A DNA stretch of 64,000 nt from Allohoeflea poritis (GTDB lineage Bacteria > Pseudomonadota > Alphaproteobacteria > Rhizobiales > Rhizobiaceae), in the NCBI RefSeq assembly GCF_027889715.1, contig NZ_JAPJZH010000003.1, forward strand, positions 1 through 64,000, written 5' to 3'. A model generated the notes under the pieces. The model made no database searches. It was given only the letters and a program-made list of their open reading frames with translations, and was not told the DNA's origin. A program made the translations under genes and the position numbers. Below, piece after piece: positions 46,719-57,581 of the stretch (position 1 is its first letter; every line of letters begins with the position of its first letter).

Positions 46719-47332
46719 CGCAACCGACGATCAATCACGTTGTTTTCGATATCGGGCGGGTGCTGCTGCACTACGATCCGCAAATCCCGTTCAGCCGCAT
46801 CATCCCCGACGAACACGACCGGCGCTGGTTTTTCGAGAACGTGTGCACCCACGACTGGAATATCGAGCAGGATCGCGGGCGCGGCTGGCAGGAGGCCGAA
46901 CAGCTGCTGATCGAGATCCATCCCGATCACGCGGAGAATATCCGCGCTTTCAGGAGCAACTGGCATGAGATGGTGCCGCATGCCTATGAGGGCAGCGTCG
47001 AAATCATGCGCGGTCTCATGGAGGGCGGGCACGATGTGACCATGCTGACGAATTTCGCGTCGGACACGTTTCGCGAGGTTCAGGAGCGGTTCGATTTTCT
47101 CAATGAAACCCGCGGCGTAACCGTGTCAGGCGATATCGGGGTCATCAAGCCCCAGCGCGAGATTTACGACAGCCATGTGGCCAGCTTTGCGCTCGAACCG
47201 GCAGAAACGCTTTTCATCGATGACAGCCCGGCCAATGTCGAGGGCGCCCGGGCGGCGGGATGGCATGCCGTGCATTTCACGGGCGCAGACCAACTCGCAT
47301 CCGACCTCGAGAAACTCGGCGTAAATTACTGA
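46715..47332 (+). CDS. HAD-superfamily hydrolase
   Basis: The start is TTG at 46715, overlapping the mutY stop (TTGA), with AAGGA upstream, which suggests translational coupling. The 205-residue product has HAD motif I with FDIGRVLLHYD; the usual second Asp of DxD is replaced by Gly (DIG), as in some HAD members. Motif II is MLTNFASD, motif III lysine is in GVIKPQREIYD, and motif IV is LFIDDSPANVEGA. It resembles YihX-like alpha-D-glucose-1-phosphate phosphatases. The substrate is uncertain. Confidence 0.85.
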   Translation: MTQPTINHVVFDIGRVLLHYDPQIPFSRIIPDEHDRRWFFENVCTHDWNIEQDRGRGWQEAEQLLIEIHPDHAENIRAFRSNWHEMVPHAYEGSVEIMRGLMEGGHDVTMLTNFASDTFREVQERFDFLNETRGVTVSGDIGVIKPQREIYDSHVASFALEPAETLFIDDSPANVEGARAAGWHAVHFTGADQLASDLEKLGVNY

Positions 47333-47359
47333 AAATACTTTTCTTTACTGGCCCCTCAG

Positions 47360-48517
<1,158 letters not shown>

Positions 48518-48651
48518 TCAAAAACTCGGGCCATGGTTGCGCAATATGGTTATCAAATCGAAAACGCGGCACGATTTAGGGCGCCGACATTGTGCCGCTG
48601 ACGTCCATGGTGTATCAGCGCGGCCATTCTCACTTATTGCAGGGACTCTTC

Positions 48652-49341
48652 ATGGCGGGCTTCGACCTCATTATTTTCGATTGCGATGGCGTTCTGGTCG
48701 ATTCGGAGATCATCGCCGCGCAACTTGAGGCCAAGCTGCTGACCGAGGCCGGCTATCCGATCGAAGCGGGCGAGCTTGCCGAACGATTTGCCGGCATGGA
48801 CTGGAAAACCATTCTTCTGACGGTCGAGAAGGAAGCCGGCCTGCTGCTGCAGGCAAGCCTGCTCGACCGGTCCGAGAAGATGCTGGATCAGAAGCTTGCC
48901 AGATCGGTGAAAGGAATCGGTGGTGCGCGCGAAGCCGTGGCGCGCATCGGTCTGCCCCGCTGTATCTGCTCGAACTCCAAGCCGCACCGCATCGAGGCGA
49001 TGCTGAAACGCGCCGGCTATCTCGATCTGTTCGCACCGAACATATTTTCCGCGCTTGACCTCGGCGAGAAACGCCCGAAGCCGGCTCCGGACGTGTTCAA
49101 CCATGCGGCCGACCGTATGAAGGCGGATCCCGCGCGGACCATCGTCCTGGAAGATTCCGTCCATGGCATCGAGGGCGCGCGCGCCGCCGGCATGCGCGTG
49201 GTCGGCTTCACCGGCGCTTCCCATACCTATCCCTCACATGCCGACAGGCTGACGGAAGCCGGCGCGGAAACCGTGATCAATCGCCTCGCCGACCTGCCGC
49301 CGGTCGTCGAAGCGTTGTCCGGCTGGTCGGAATTCGCGTGA
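48652..49341 (+). CDS. HAD-superfamily phosphatase (phosphoglycolate phosphatase/beta-PGM-like)
   Basis: The ATG at 48652, 7 bases after AGGGA, gives 229 residues starting at the family motif: MAGFDLIIFDCDGVLVDSE (motif I DxD). Motif II is CSNSKPHR, the lysine of motif III is in GEKRPKPAPDVF, and motif IV is VLEDSVHGIEGA. The cap is a helical insertion at about residues 20-85. Substrates of this subgroup include phosphoglycolate and sugar phosphates, and no specific one can be named. It is divergent from ccrM. Confidence 0.88.
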   Translation: MAGFDLIIFDCDGVLVDSEIIAAQLEAKLLTEAGYPIEAGELAERFAGMDWKTILLTVEKEAGLLLQASLLDRSEKMLDQKLARSVKGIGGAREAVARIGLPRCICSNSKPHRIEAMLKRAGYLDLFAPNIFSALDLGEKRPKPAPDVFNHAADRMKADPARTIVLEDSVHGIEGARAAGMRVVGFTGASHTYPSHADRLTEAGAETVINRLADLPPVVEALSGWSEFA

Positions 49342-49357
49342 ATCCGTTACCGGTTCG

Positions 49358-50476
49358 TCAGGCCGAGCCGTCGAACAGCAAAGCCACATAAGCCGCGAAC
49401 AGAGACAGATGCACCGCGCCCAACAGCGCGTGGGCACGACGGCTGATGAAGGTGACAAGGCTGACGGCGAGTGTGGCGGCCAGCATGACGATCTCCGTCG
49501 GCTCAAGCCCCAGTTCGACCGGCTCATTGATGATCCAGCCGATGACGAGCACGGTCGGAATGGTCAACCCCATCGTCGAGAGCGACGAACCAAGACAGAT
49601 ATTCACCGAGCGCTGGAGCTGCTTTCTTCTGGCTGAACGGATCGCGCTGAGCGCCTCCGGGGTCAGGATCAGCGCGGCGATCAGAAAACCGCCAAAGGCC
49701 AGCGGCGCGCCGAGCACGCCGATGCCGAAATCGACATAGACCGCCAGTTGCTTTGAAAGAAGGACGATCGGAAGCAAAGCCGCGATCAGGCCGGCCGAAT
49801 GAAACGGTATGGACCTGACATGGTCGCCATGGTGGTCGTCATCATCCGCTTCCGCGCCGGCCGCTGTCGAAACACGATGCTTGAAGATGTCGCTGTGGGT
49901 GATTGTCTGCACCGCGAGGAATATGCCGTACAACAGCACCGACATGACGATCAGAAACGCCGCCATCAGAACCGAAAGCTGCCCGCCGGGCGCCGATTGC
50001 GTATAACTCGGCAAGACCAGCCCGAGCAGCGCGAATGGCATGAGCACCGCCAGATAAGCGTTTGCGCCCTGGAGATTGTATTCCTGCAGCCGGTGCTTCA
50101 GGCCGCCGAAAACCAGGCTGAGCCCGACGAGCCCGTTGAGGACGATCATGATGATCGAGAACATGGTGTCGCGTGCGAGAGCTGGCTTGTCGGCTCCGGC
50201 GATCATGATCGCCGCGATCAGCGCCACCTCGATGCCGATGACCGACAGCGTCAGGATCAGCGTGCCGTAGGGCTCGCCGAGAATGACCGCAAGGCACTCG
50301 GCATGACGAACAACGCTGAAGGCCGCCCACAGCATGACGCAGAACAGAATGACCAGCAGCAGCATCGACGTGGCGGGACCGACAATTTCAGGGGTCAGCG
50401 TGCCACCGAAAAGGTAGAAGAAGATCAGCGCGACAATCGCCACGACCGTCGCGGCTTCCTTGCGGTAGACTGCCAT
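49358..50476 (-). CDS. chaA: Calcium/sodium-proton antiporter
   Basis: A 372-residue membrane protein with about eleven hydrophobic helices and the two Ca2+/cation antiporter repeats. Repeat one has EPYGTLILTLSVIGIEVALIA, and repeat two has NICLGSSLSTMGLTIPTVL. A His/Asp-rich cytoplasmic loop between the halves (EADDDDHHGDHVRS) could sense or bind cations. The family ChaA exports Ca2+ or Na+/K+ in exchange for protons. It is convergent with the HAD gene. Confidence 0.9.
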   Translation of the reverse strand: MAVYRKEAATVVAIVALIFFYLFGGTLTPEIVGPATSMLLLVILFCVMLWAAFSVVRHAECLAVILGEPYGTLILTLSVIGIEVALIAAIMIAGADKPALARDTMFSIIMIVLNGLVGLSLVFGGLKHRLQEYNLQGANAYLAVLMPFALLGLVLPSYTQSAPGGQLSVLMAAFLIVMSVLLYGIFLAVQTITHSDIFKHRVSTAAGAEADDDDHHGDHVRSIPFHSAGLIAALLPIVLLSKQLAVYVDFGIGVLGAPLAFGGFLIAALILTPEALSAIRSARRKQLQRSVNICLGSSLSTMGLTIPTVLVIGWIINEPVELGLEPTEIVMLAATLAVSLVTFISRRAHALLGAVHLSLFAAYVALLFDGSA

Positions 50477-50566
50477 TCCTCACCGTCGATCAATAATCGT
50501 GGGGCCGGATTGTCGCACAATCATGGACGTTTAACCAACTGAACGGCGATGAACCGGGTGAGGATG

Positions 50567-51148
50567 TCAGCCCTGTTCGTAAGGTCCCTCATCGAAACCG
50601 ACGAAGATCCTCACCGACCTCGAGGCGTTGATCGGTATGTTCACGTCCGGATCGGTAAACAGGAACTGGGTGGTCGGCGCCCCGGAAGGCAGGGTCGTCT
50701 CGAATTGCGCCAACTCGGAATAGATGACCTTGTTGGTTCCCTTCTCGACGACGGCAACCCTGATCGGCATCTTGATCGGACCGGCCTTGCCGGCCGGTCC
50801 GGCCGCGGCGCGGCCGGCGGCAACCACCTGGATCGTCATCTGGTCGCCGGTCACGCTGCACTGGCGCGTCGTGTTGGCAATGGCCGCCTGGTAGAGAACC
50901 TGCGAAGGATCATCCTCACCGCCACGGGCGTACTTCCTGAAATAGGCGGTTCCCTCGCGCAGCTCGATCTTCGGGCATGTGCCCTGAACCACCTTCGAAC
51001 CGGTCGACTGGTCCACGGCGCCGCCCGGCTGGCCGCCACTGCCGCCCTGGCCGAGATTGAGCCCGCTTACGCCGGAAGAATTACAGCCGGCGACCAGCGC
51101 AGCTAGCGCCGCCATCATTATCAGACGAACCAGATTATCAGATGCCAC
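50567..51148 (-). CDS. Putative lipoprotein of unknown function
   Basis: The 193-residue product begins with a lipoprotein signal ending in lipobox LVAGC (cleavage before Cys22). A Gly/Ser-rich linker (LGQGGSGGQPGG) follows, then a beta-rich domain of about 140 residues (TCPKIELREGTAYFRKY, NIPINASRSVRIFVGFDEG). It is probably attached to the outer membrane with the domain in the periplasm. Homologous lipoproteins are common in Rhizobiales, but no function is established. It is divergent from thrC. Confidence 0.78.
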   Translation of the reverse strand: MASDNLVRLIMMAALAALVAGCNSSGVSGLNLGQGGSGGQPGGAVDQSTGSKVVQGTCPKIELREGTAYFRKYARGGEDDPSQVLYQAAIANTTRQCSVTGDQMTIQVVAAGRAAAGPAGKAGPIKMPIRVAVVEKGTNKVIYSELAQFETTLPSGAPTTQFLFTDPDVNIPINASRSVRIFVGFDEGPYEQG

Positions 51149-51320
51149 TTCCCGTCCCTCTCAATCCAAATGACCCGACACGCTAGGAGCGAAGCTGGAC
51201 CATATTGTGATCACCAGGCCTACGCTCTTTAACGAGTCCTGACGATGTTCTATACCAGCGGATTATTTCATCACAACACCATCCGCAAGGCTGCGGGTGA
51301 AAGCTCACAGGAACAGACAG

Positions 51321-52718
51321 TTGCAATACATCTCGACAAGAGGTGAAGCCCCCTCCCTCGGCTTCAGCGATGCACTCCTGGCGGGCCTTGCCCGCGACGG
51401 CGGTCTGTATGTGCCGGCGCAATGGCCACAGTTTTCCAAACGGGACATTCGCGCCATGCGCGGAAAATCCTATCAGGATATCGCCTTCACCGTGCTGCAG
51501 CCCTTCGTCGACGGCGAGATACCGGACGATCAGTTCCGCGCCATGATCGACGCCGCCTACGGCACATTCCGTCACCCGGCGGTCGTTCCTCTGGTGCAAA
51601 CAGGCGCCAACAGCTTCATTATGGAACTCTTCCACGGACCGACTCTCGCCTTCAAGGATGTCGCCATGCAGCTGCTGGCGCGCCTGATGGATCATGTGCT
51701 GCGCGAGCGCGGACAAAGGGCGACGATCGTCGGCGCCACATCCGGCGACACCGGCGGCGCGGCGATTGACGCCTTCGCCGGACGCGACAATACCGACATC
51801 TTCATCCTGTTCCCGCACGGGCGCGTATCGCCTGTTCAGCAGCGTCAGATGACGACATCCGATGCGGGAAATGTGCGCGCCTTGGCGATCGAAGGAAATT
51901 TCGACGACTGCCAGAACCTCGTCAAGGCGATGTTCAATGACATGTCGTTTCGCGACCGGGTCCGGTTGTCGGGCGTCAACTCGATCAACTGGGCTCGCAT
52001 CATGGCCCAGATCGTCTACTATTTCACAAGCGCCATTGCGCTCGGAGCGCCGGACCGCAAGGTCTCGTTCACCGTGCCGACCGGCAATTTCGGGGATATC
52101 TTCGCCGGATACTGCGCCAAGCGCATGGGGCTGCCCGTGGCAAAGCTCGTTGTCGCGACCAATGAAAACGACATCCTGGCGCGCACGCTGCGCAGCGGGC
52201 GCTACGAGATGCGCCCGGTCGTGCCGACGACTTCGCCTTCGATGGATATCGCGATCTCGTCGAACTTCGAGCGACTGCTGTTCGACGCCTTCGATCGCGA
52301 TGCAGACGCGGTGCGCCAGTGCATGAGCGGGCTCAGGCAGTCGGGCGCGTTCACGATCGATCCCGATGCGCTGAAAGCGATCAAGAAGGAATTCGGCGCC
52401 GGCAAGGCGACGCAGCGGCAGGCCGCCGCGGCGATCAAGGACATGCTCGAACAAGCCGGTTACCTGCTCGACCCGCATACCGCTTCCGGCGTGCATGTAT
52501 CACGCAGGTTTGAAAAGCCCCGCGCGCCCATGGTGACGCTGGCGACGGCCCATCCGGCCAAGTTCCCCGGCGCAGTAAAATCGGCGAGCGGCATTGACCC
52601 GGCCCTTCCATCGTGGCTTTCTGATCTGATGCATCGGGAGGAGACCTATGAAAGACTGCAGCCGGATCTCGAGGAGGTCGAGACCTACATTGCCCGAAAT
52701 GCGCGCGCTGCAGCATAG
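51321..52718 (+). CDS. thrC: Threonine synthase
   Basis: Start TTG at 51321 has AGGAAC 8 bases upstream and gives the typical threonine synthase N-terminus (QYISTRGEAPSLGFSDAL), 465 residues; a GTG at 51297 would add 8. The PLP-binding lysine is in GPTLAFKDVAMQLL and the cofactor phosphate loop in PTGNFGDIFAGY. The enzyme makes threonine from O-phosphohomoserine. An M16 protease gene follows after 14 bases. The kinase that makes its substrate, thrB, lies separately at 60416. Confidence 0.94.
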   Translation: MQYISTRGEAPSLGFSDALLAGLARDGGLYVPAQWPQFSKRDIRAMRGKSYQDIAFTVLQPFVDGEIPDDQFRAMIDAAYGTFRHPAVVPLVQTGANSFIMELFHGPTLAFKDVAMQLLARLMDHVLRERGQRATIVGATSGDTGGAAIDAFAGRDNTDIFILFPHGRVSPVQQRQMTTSDAGNVRALAIEGNFDDCQNLVKAMFNDMSFRDRVRLSGVNSINWARIMAQIVYYFTSAIALGAPDRKVSFTVPTGNFGDIFAGYCAKRMGLPVAKLVVATNENDILARTLRSGRYEMRPVVPTTSPSMDIAISSNFERLLFDAFDRDADAVRQCMSGLRQSGAFTIDPDALKAIKKEFGAGKATQRQAAAAIKDMLEQAGYLLDPHTASGVHVSRRFEKPRAPMVTLATAHPAKFPGAVKSASGIDPALPSWLSDLMHREETYERLQPDLEEVETYIARNARAAA

Positions 52719-52732
52719 TACCGGAACAAAAA

Positions 52733-54028
52733 ATGAGCGTTGAGTGTACCCGTCTTGCAAGCGGGTTGACGGTTGTAACGGAGACCATGCCCCACCTTGA
52801 GAGCGTTGCTCTCGGCGTGTGGATCAAATCAGGCTCACGGGACGAGACGGCAGGCGAACACGGTATCGCGCACCTGCTGGAACACATGGCCTTCAAGGGC
52901 ACAGCCAGACGGTCTGCGAGGCAGATCGCGGAAGAGATCGAAAATGTCGGCGGCGAGGTGAACGCCGCGACGTCGGTCGAGACCACGTCCTACTACGCAC
53001 GTATCCTGAAGGACCACGTTCCGCTCGCGATCGATATCCTGGCCGACATCCTGACGAACTCCGTGATGGACGAAACCGAACTGCACCGCGAGAAGCACGT
53101 CATCCTGCAGGAGATCGGGGCGGCGATGGACACGCCCGACGATGTCGTGTTCGACAAGTTCTCCTCGACCGCATTCCGCGACCAGACCATCGGCCGGTCC
53201 ATCCTCGGCACGCCCGAGACTGTGCAGTCCTTCACACCGGACCAGATCCGCAAATACCTCAACCGCAACTATACCGCCGACAAGATGATCATCGTGGCGG
53301 CCGGGGCCGTCGATCATGCGGAACTCGTTCGGCTGGTGGAAGAAGGCTTTGCCGGCATTCCCGCCTCGCCCGACGTGATGCCGGAGGAACCGGTGGCGCG
53401 CTACACGGGCGGCGAATACCGCGAGAAACGCGACCTGATGGACGTGCAATTGCTCATCGGCTTCGAGGGACGCCCCTATCACGCGCGTGATTTCTATGCA
53501 TCGCAGATCCTCGCCAATGTGCTCGGCGGCGGTATGTCGTCACGCCTTTTCCAGGAGGTGCGCGAACATCGCGGCCTTTGCTATTCGGTTTACGCGCTGC
53601 ACTGGGGTTTCTCCGACACCGGCGTCTTCGGCATCCACGCGGCAACCGGCGAGGAAGACATTCCGGAGCTTGTCCCGGTTATCCTGAACGAATTGCGCAA
53701 GGTGGCCGATCGGGTCGATGAATCGGAAATCGAACGGGCGCGCGCGCAATTCCGGGCCGGCCTTTTGATGGCGCACGAAAGCCCTGCCGCGCGTGCCAGC
53801 CAGATTGCCCGGCAGATGCTGCTTTACGGGCGCCCCATTCCGAACGACGAACTGATGGAGCGGCTGGGCAATATCACCCCGCAGCGCCTGACCGATCTGT
53901 CGGGCCGGCTGTTCTTCGACACGCCGGTGACACTGTCTGCCGTCGGACCGCTGGACAAGCTGATGGATCTTGAAGAGATCGGAGCCGGCCTGGCAACCGG
54001 ACGCATGCGTCGGGCCGCCATCGGATAA
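52733..54028 (+). CDS. M16-family zinc metallopeptidase
   Basis: A 431-residue peptidase of the pitrilysin/mitochondrial-processing-peptidase family. The inverted zinc motif HxxEH is HLLEH (residues 47-51), with the downstream third ligand in a conserved acidic helix (ETELHREKHVILQEIGAAMD). The C-terminal half is the usual inactive repeat with GLCYSVYALHWGFSDTGVF. Rhizobial homologues sit after thrC as here. Single-subunit enzymes of this type degrade short peptides, and the cell target is unknown. Confidence 0.92.
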   Translation: MSVECTRLASGLTVVTETMPHLESVALGVWIKSGSRDETAGEHGIAHLLEHMAFKGTARRSARQIAEEIENVGGEVNAATSVETTSYYARILKDHVPLAIDILADILTNSVMDETELHREKHVILQEIGAAMDTPDDVVFDKFSSTAFRDQTIGRSILGTPETVQSFTPDQIRKYLNRNYTADKMIIVAAGAVDHAELVRLVEEGFAGIPASPDVMPEEPVARYTGGEYREKRDLMDVQLLIGFEGRPYHARDFYASQILANVLGGGMSSRLFQEVREHRGLCYSVYALHWGFSDTGVFGIHAATGEEDIPELVPVILNELRKVADRVDESEIERARAQFRAGLLMAHESPAARASQIARQMLLYGRPIPNDELMERLGNITPQRLTDLSGRLFFDTPVTLSAVGPLDKLMDLEEIGAGLATGRMRRAAIG

Positions 54029-54033
54029 TCGCC

Positions 54034-54663
54034 GTGTCGCCGCTTCGTTTCCTGCCAAGGCGCGGAGCTGCGCTGCGTATTGACGGCGACGGGGTCTACC
54101 TTCGTTTCCCTTCCAGGCGGGACTATGCCATGTGGTCGCATGTGCGTGGATCAAGCCGGCGTTTTCTGGAGCCCTGGGAGCCGCTCTGGTCGCATGACGA
54201 CCTGACACGCCAAGCCTTCAATCGGCGTATTGACCGCTACGAACAGGATTACCGCGAAGGCAGGGCCGTTGCGTTGTTCCTGTTCCTGTCGGACAGCGAC
54301 CAGCTGGTCGGCGGCCTGAACATCGGAAACATCAGGCGGGCCGCAGCGCAAAGCTGCATGATCGGCTATTGGATGTCAGAGGAAAACGCCGGAAAAGGCC
54401 TCATGCTCGCGGGATTGCGAGCGGCAATTCCGTATATCTTTGAAAGGTTGCAGTTGCACCGGATAGAAGCTGCTTGTATTCCGGAGAACAAACGTTCAGT
54501 CAGGCTCCTTGAAAAGGCCAATTTTCAGTATGAAGGCTATTTGCGAGGTTATCTTAAGATCAATGGCAAATGGCGTGATCATCACATGTATGCGTTGCTT
54601 GCCGACGATCCGGCGCTGGATGGCCCTGCAACGGCTAAAACAAAAGAAAATACCGGGTCATAG
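54034..54663 (+). CDS. GNAT N-acetyltransferase, RimJ-like
   Basis: The start is GTG at 54034, 5 bases after the protease stop, so coupling is likely. The 209-residue protein has the GNAT fold: GGLNIGNIRRAAAQSCMIGYWM (strands 2-4), the acetyl-CoA binding turn in SEENAGKGLMLAGL, and the RimJ/RimL-type IPENKRSVRLLEKANFQYEGYL. RimJ-type enzymes acetylate N-termini of ribosomal proteins, and homologues act on other substrates. A short Lys/Thr-rich tail ends the protein. Confidence 0.88.
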   Translation: MSPLRFLPRRGAALRIDGDGVYLRFPSRRDYAMWSHVRGSSRRFLEPWEPLWSHDDLTRQAFNRRIDRYEQDYREGRAVALFLFLSDSDQLVGGLNIGNIRRAAAQSCMIGYWMSEENAGKGLMLAGLRAAIPYIFERLQLHRIEAACIPENKRSVRLLEKANFQYEGYLRGYLKINGKWRDHHMYALLADDPALDGPATAKTKENTGS

Positions 54664-54671
54664 TTAGCACC

Positions 54672-57569
54672 ATGCGTTGTCAGCCTCGCCAGTCACCAGC
54701 AGTTTTGCGCAGCCTCGCGGTTACGGCCTGCGCACTGCTCGCGCTGCTGCTTTCGGCCCTGGCGGCATTCTCTGCCGAAACCGTCAAAATATCCCGCGAC
54801 GACACGGCGCTCGACCTGACTGCGACGACCGATGTCCATACCGACCGCGGCAACGCTTTCCAGACATCGACCGCGCCCGACACGGACGGAATCGTGCGGC
54901 GCATCGAGGTGCGCGCGAGCTCAGTTCGGCACAGCGGCGACTGGGCCGAATTCTCGCTCGCCAACGTCTCGGACGAGCAGCTCGACAGGTTGATCGTCGC
55001 GCCACATTTCCGACTCGCCAATTCCGGCCTTTTCTGGCCCGACCTCGGCTCGGAGCGGATCGTCTCGATCACGCCCAGCGAGGGCTTTGCACTCGATCGG
55101 GTCCCGAGCGACGAGGCGGATGTGTTCCACATCACCCTCAACCCCGGCGCCATCATTACCTTTGTCGCTGAGCTGTCGTCCCCGGACCTGCCGCAGCTCT
55201 ATCTCTGGGAGCCGGAGGCCTACAAGGATACCGTCAACTCCTTCACCCTCTACAAGGGCATTGTGCTGGGTATCGCCGGCCTGCTGGCCGTGTTTCTCAC
55301 CATCCTGTTCGTGGTCAAGGGCACCTCCGTCCTGCCGGCGACGGCGGCGCTTGCCTGGGCGGTGCTTGCCTATATCTGCGTCGATTTCGGCTTCCTGTCG
55401 CAGCTCGTCCAGACAACGCCGACCGACGAGCGCATCTGGCGCGCCGGCACGGAAATCACGCTTGCAGCCGGCCTTGTGATCTTTCTCTTCACCTATCTCA
55501 ACCTCAATCGCTGGCATACCAATCTGAGTTTCGCGACCCTTGCCTGGATCGTCGGTCTCGGCATCCTTTCGGCCTTCGCCGTCTACGATCCGGTGATCGC
55601 GACGGGTATTGCCCGCTTCTCCTTTGCCGCGACCGTCATCGCGGGAACCGGTCTGATTGCCTATCTCGGCCTCAACCGCTTCGACCGCGCCATCATGCTG
55701 ATCCCCACCTGGGTGCTGATCATCTGCTGGCTGTTCGGCGCATGGCTTACCGTATCCGGACAGCTCTCCAACGACATCGTCCAGCCGGCACTCGGCGGCG
55801 GGCTGGTGCTGATCGTGCTCCTGATCGGCTTTACGGTCATGCAGCACGCCTTTGCCGGCGGCGGTGCGCAACAGGGGCTGTTCAGCGATCTCGAACGCCA
55901 GTCGCTGGCGCTGACGGGCTCCGGCGACATTGTCTGGGACTGGGACGTCTCGCGCGACCGCATCGTCACGATGCCGGATGTCAGCCGGCAGCTCGGCCTG
56001 TCGCCGGGCAGTCTGTTCGGACCGGCGCGCAACTGGCTGCCGCGCATTCACCCGGACGACCGCGACCGCTTCCGCACGACACTCGACGTTGTCCTTGAAC
56101 ACCGGCGCGGCCGGCTCAATCACCAGTTCCGCATCCGCGCCGAGGATGGCCATTACCACTGGCTGGCGCTGCGCGCCCGTCCGGTGGTCGGCTCGGATGG
56201 CGAGGTGATCCGCTGCGTGGGCACGCTGATCGACGTGACCGAGCAGAAAAGCTCCGAGGAGCGGCTCCTCCACGACGCGGTTCACGACAATCTCACGGGC
56301 CTTCCGAACCGCGAGCTTTTCGTCGACCGGCTCGATGCCATCATCGCTCTTGCAAACGCCGAAGAGACGGTGCGGCCGACGATCTTCGCCATCGATATCG
56401 ACCGGTTCAAGCAGGTCAATGACGAGCTCGGCATTTCCGCGGGCGACACCATCCTCCTGACGATCGCCCGCCGGCTCAAGCGCCTTTTGAAACCGCAAGA
56501 CACGCTGGCCCGCATCAGCGGCGACCAGTTCGGCCTCATTCTCCTTTCGGAACAGGAGCCGCCCAAGGTTGCGGCCTTCTCCGAAAGCATCGCCAAGGCG
56601 ATCATGGTGCCGATCAATTTCGGCCAGAAGGAAATCATCCTGACGGCTTCGATCGGCCTCGTCACCTGGGTCGACGACATGGCCTCGCCGCTGGAACTCG
56701 TCAAGGACGCCGAGCTTGCCATGTATCAGGCCAAGCGTGTCGGCGGGAACAGGATCGAACCCTACCGCCCGGCATTCCGCGCCGCCGGCGCCGACAAGCT
56801 GCAGATCGAATCCGACCTCAGGCGGGCGCTGGAACGCAATGAACTGACGATGGTGTACCAGCCGATCGTCGACATAGAGAGCGCCGAGATCGCCGGCTTC
56901 GAGGCACTGATGCGCTGGGATCATCCGCGCAAGGGCAACATTCCGCCGTCGGAGTTCATTCCGGTCGCTGAAAGCTCAGACCTGATCGTCGAGCTGGGCA
57001 TGTATGCGCTGCAGCAGGCTTGCGAGGACATCGCGTCCTGGTACCGGGCGCTCGGCCAGATCCCGATCTTCATGTCGGTCAATCTGTCGAGCGCGCAACT
57101 TCTGCGCAACGATCTCTACAACGATATCCGCTCGGTGCTGACAAAGACCGGCTGCAAGCCGCCGATGCTCAAGCTGGAACTGACGGAATCGGTCGTCATG
57201 CACAATCCGGAACAGGCCGCGCGGGTGCTGGCGCGCCTGAAGGATCTCGGGCTGCAACTGGCGCTCGACGATTTCGGAACCGGGCATTCCTCGCTGTCCT
57301 ATCTCACGCGCTTCCCGTTCGACACGATCAAGATCGACCAGTCGCTGGTGCGCGCTACGAACGAGAAACAGCTCGTGCTCCTGCGTTCCATCGTCGCGAT
57401 GGCGCGCGATCTCGAGATGAATATCGTTGCCGAAGGCATCGAGACGGAAGAGGACGCGGAGGAACTGGCGGAGCTGGGCTGCGACTATGCACAGAGCTTT
57501 CTGTTCGGGCCGCCCATCGGAGCGAATTCCGTTCTCAAGCTGCTGCGTGAGCATTTTCCGGTCATGTAG
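54672..57569 (+). CDS. Membrane-bound PAS-GGDEF-EAL protein, probable c-di-GMP phosphodiesterase
   Basis: A 965-residue protein. An N-terminal signal or anchor (about 12-35) is followed by a periplasmic beta domain (about 40-185) and seven or so membrane helices (about 195-390), similar to 7TMR-DISM receptors. A PAS domain (about 410-520), GGDEF domain (about 530-690) and EAL domain (about 705-955) follow. The GGDEF signature is degenerate (SGDQF at 616-620), so cyclase activity is unlikely. EAL is intact (EALMRW from 744, ELTES, DDFGTGHSS), so c-di-GMP breakdown is expected. Confidence 0.9.
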   Translation: MRCQPRQSPAVLRSLAVTACALLALLLSALAAFSAETVKISRDDTALDLTATTDVHTDRGNAFQTSTAPDTDGIVRRIEVRASSVRHSGDWAEFSLANVSDEQLDRLIVAPHFRLANSGLFWPDLGSERIVSITPSEGFALDRVPSDEADVFHITLNPGAIITFVAELSSPDLPQLYLWEPEAYKDTVNSFTLYKGIVLGIAGLLAVFLTILFVVKGTSVLPATAALAWAVLAYICVDFGFLSQLVQTTPTDERIWRAGTEITLAAGLVIFLFTYLNLNRWHTNLSFATLAWIVGLGILSAFAVYDPVIATGIARFSFAATVIAGTGLIAYLGLNRFDRAIMLIPTWVLIICWLFGAWLTVSGQLSNDIVQPALGGGLVLIVLLIGFTVMQHAFAGGGAQQGLFSDLERQSLALTGSGDIVWDWDVSRDRIVTMPDVSRQLGLSPGSLFGPARNWLPRIHPDDRDRFRTTLDVVLEHRRGRLNHQFRIRAEDGHYHWLALRARPVVGSDGEVIRCVGTLIDVTEQKSSEERLLHDAVHDNLTGLPNRELFVDRLDAIIALANAEETVRPTIFAIDIDRFKQVNDELGISAGDTILLTIARRLKRLLKPQDTLARISGDQFGLILLSEQEPPKVAAFSESIAKAIMVPINFGQKEIILTASIGLVTWVDDMASPLELVKDAELAMYQAKRVGGNRIEPYRPAFRAAGADKLQIESDLRRALERNELTMVYQPIVDIESAEIAGFEALMRWDHPRKGNIPPSEFIPVAESSDLIVELGMYALQQACEDIASWYRALGQIPIFMSVNLSSAQLLRNDLYNDIRSVLTKTGCKPPMLKLELTESVVMHNPEQAARVLARLKDLGLQLALDDFGTGHSSLSYLTRFPFDTIKIDQSLVRATNEKQLVLLRSIVAMARDLEMNIVAEGIETEEDAEELAELGCDYAQSFLFGPPIGANSVLKLLREHFPVM

Positions 57570-57581
57570 ACCGCTTTCAGG

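Noticed and set aside
53540-54208. A 222-codon minus-strand frame opposite the M16 protease and GNAT genes
   Set aside because: It is antisense to two well-supported genes and has no motif.
54921-56924. A 667-codon minus-strand open frame opposite the GGDEF/EAL gene
   Set aside because: It is antisense of recognisable PAS, GGDEF and EAL domains and shows no family pattern.
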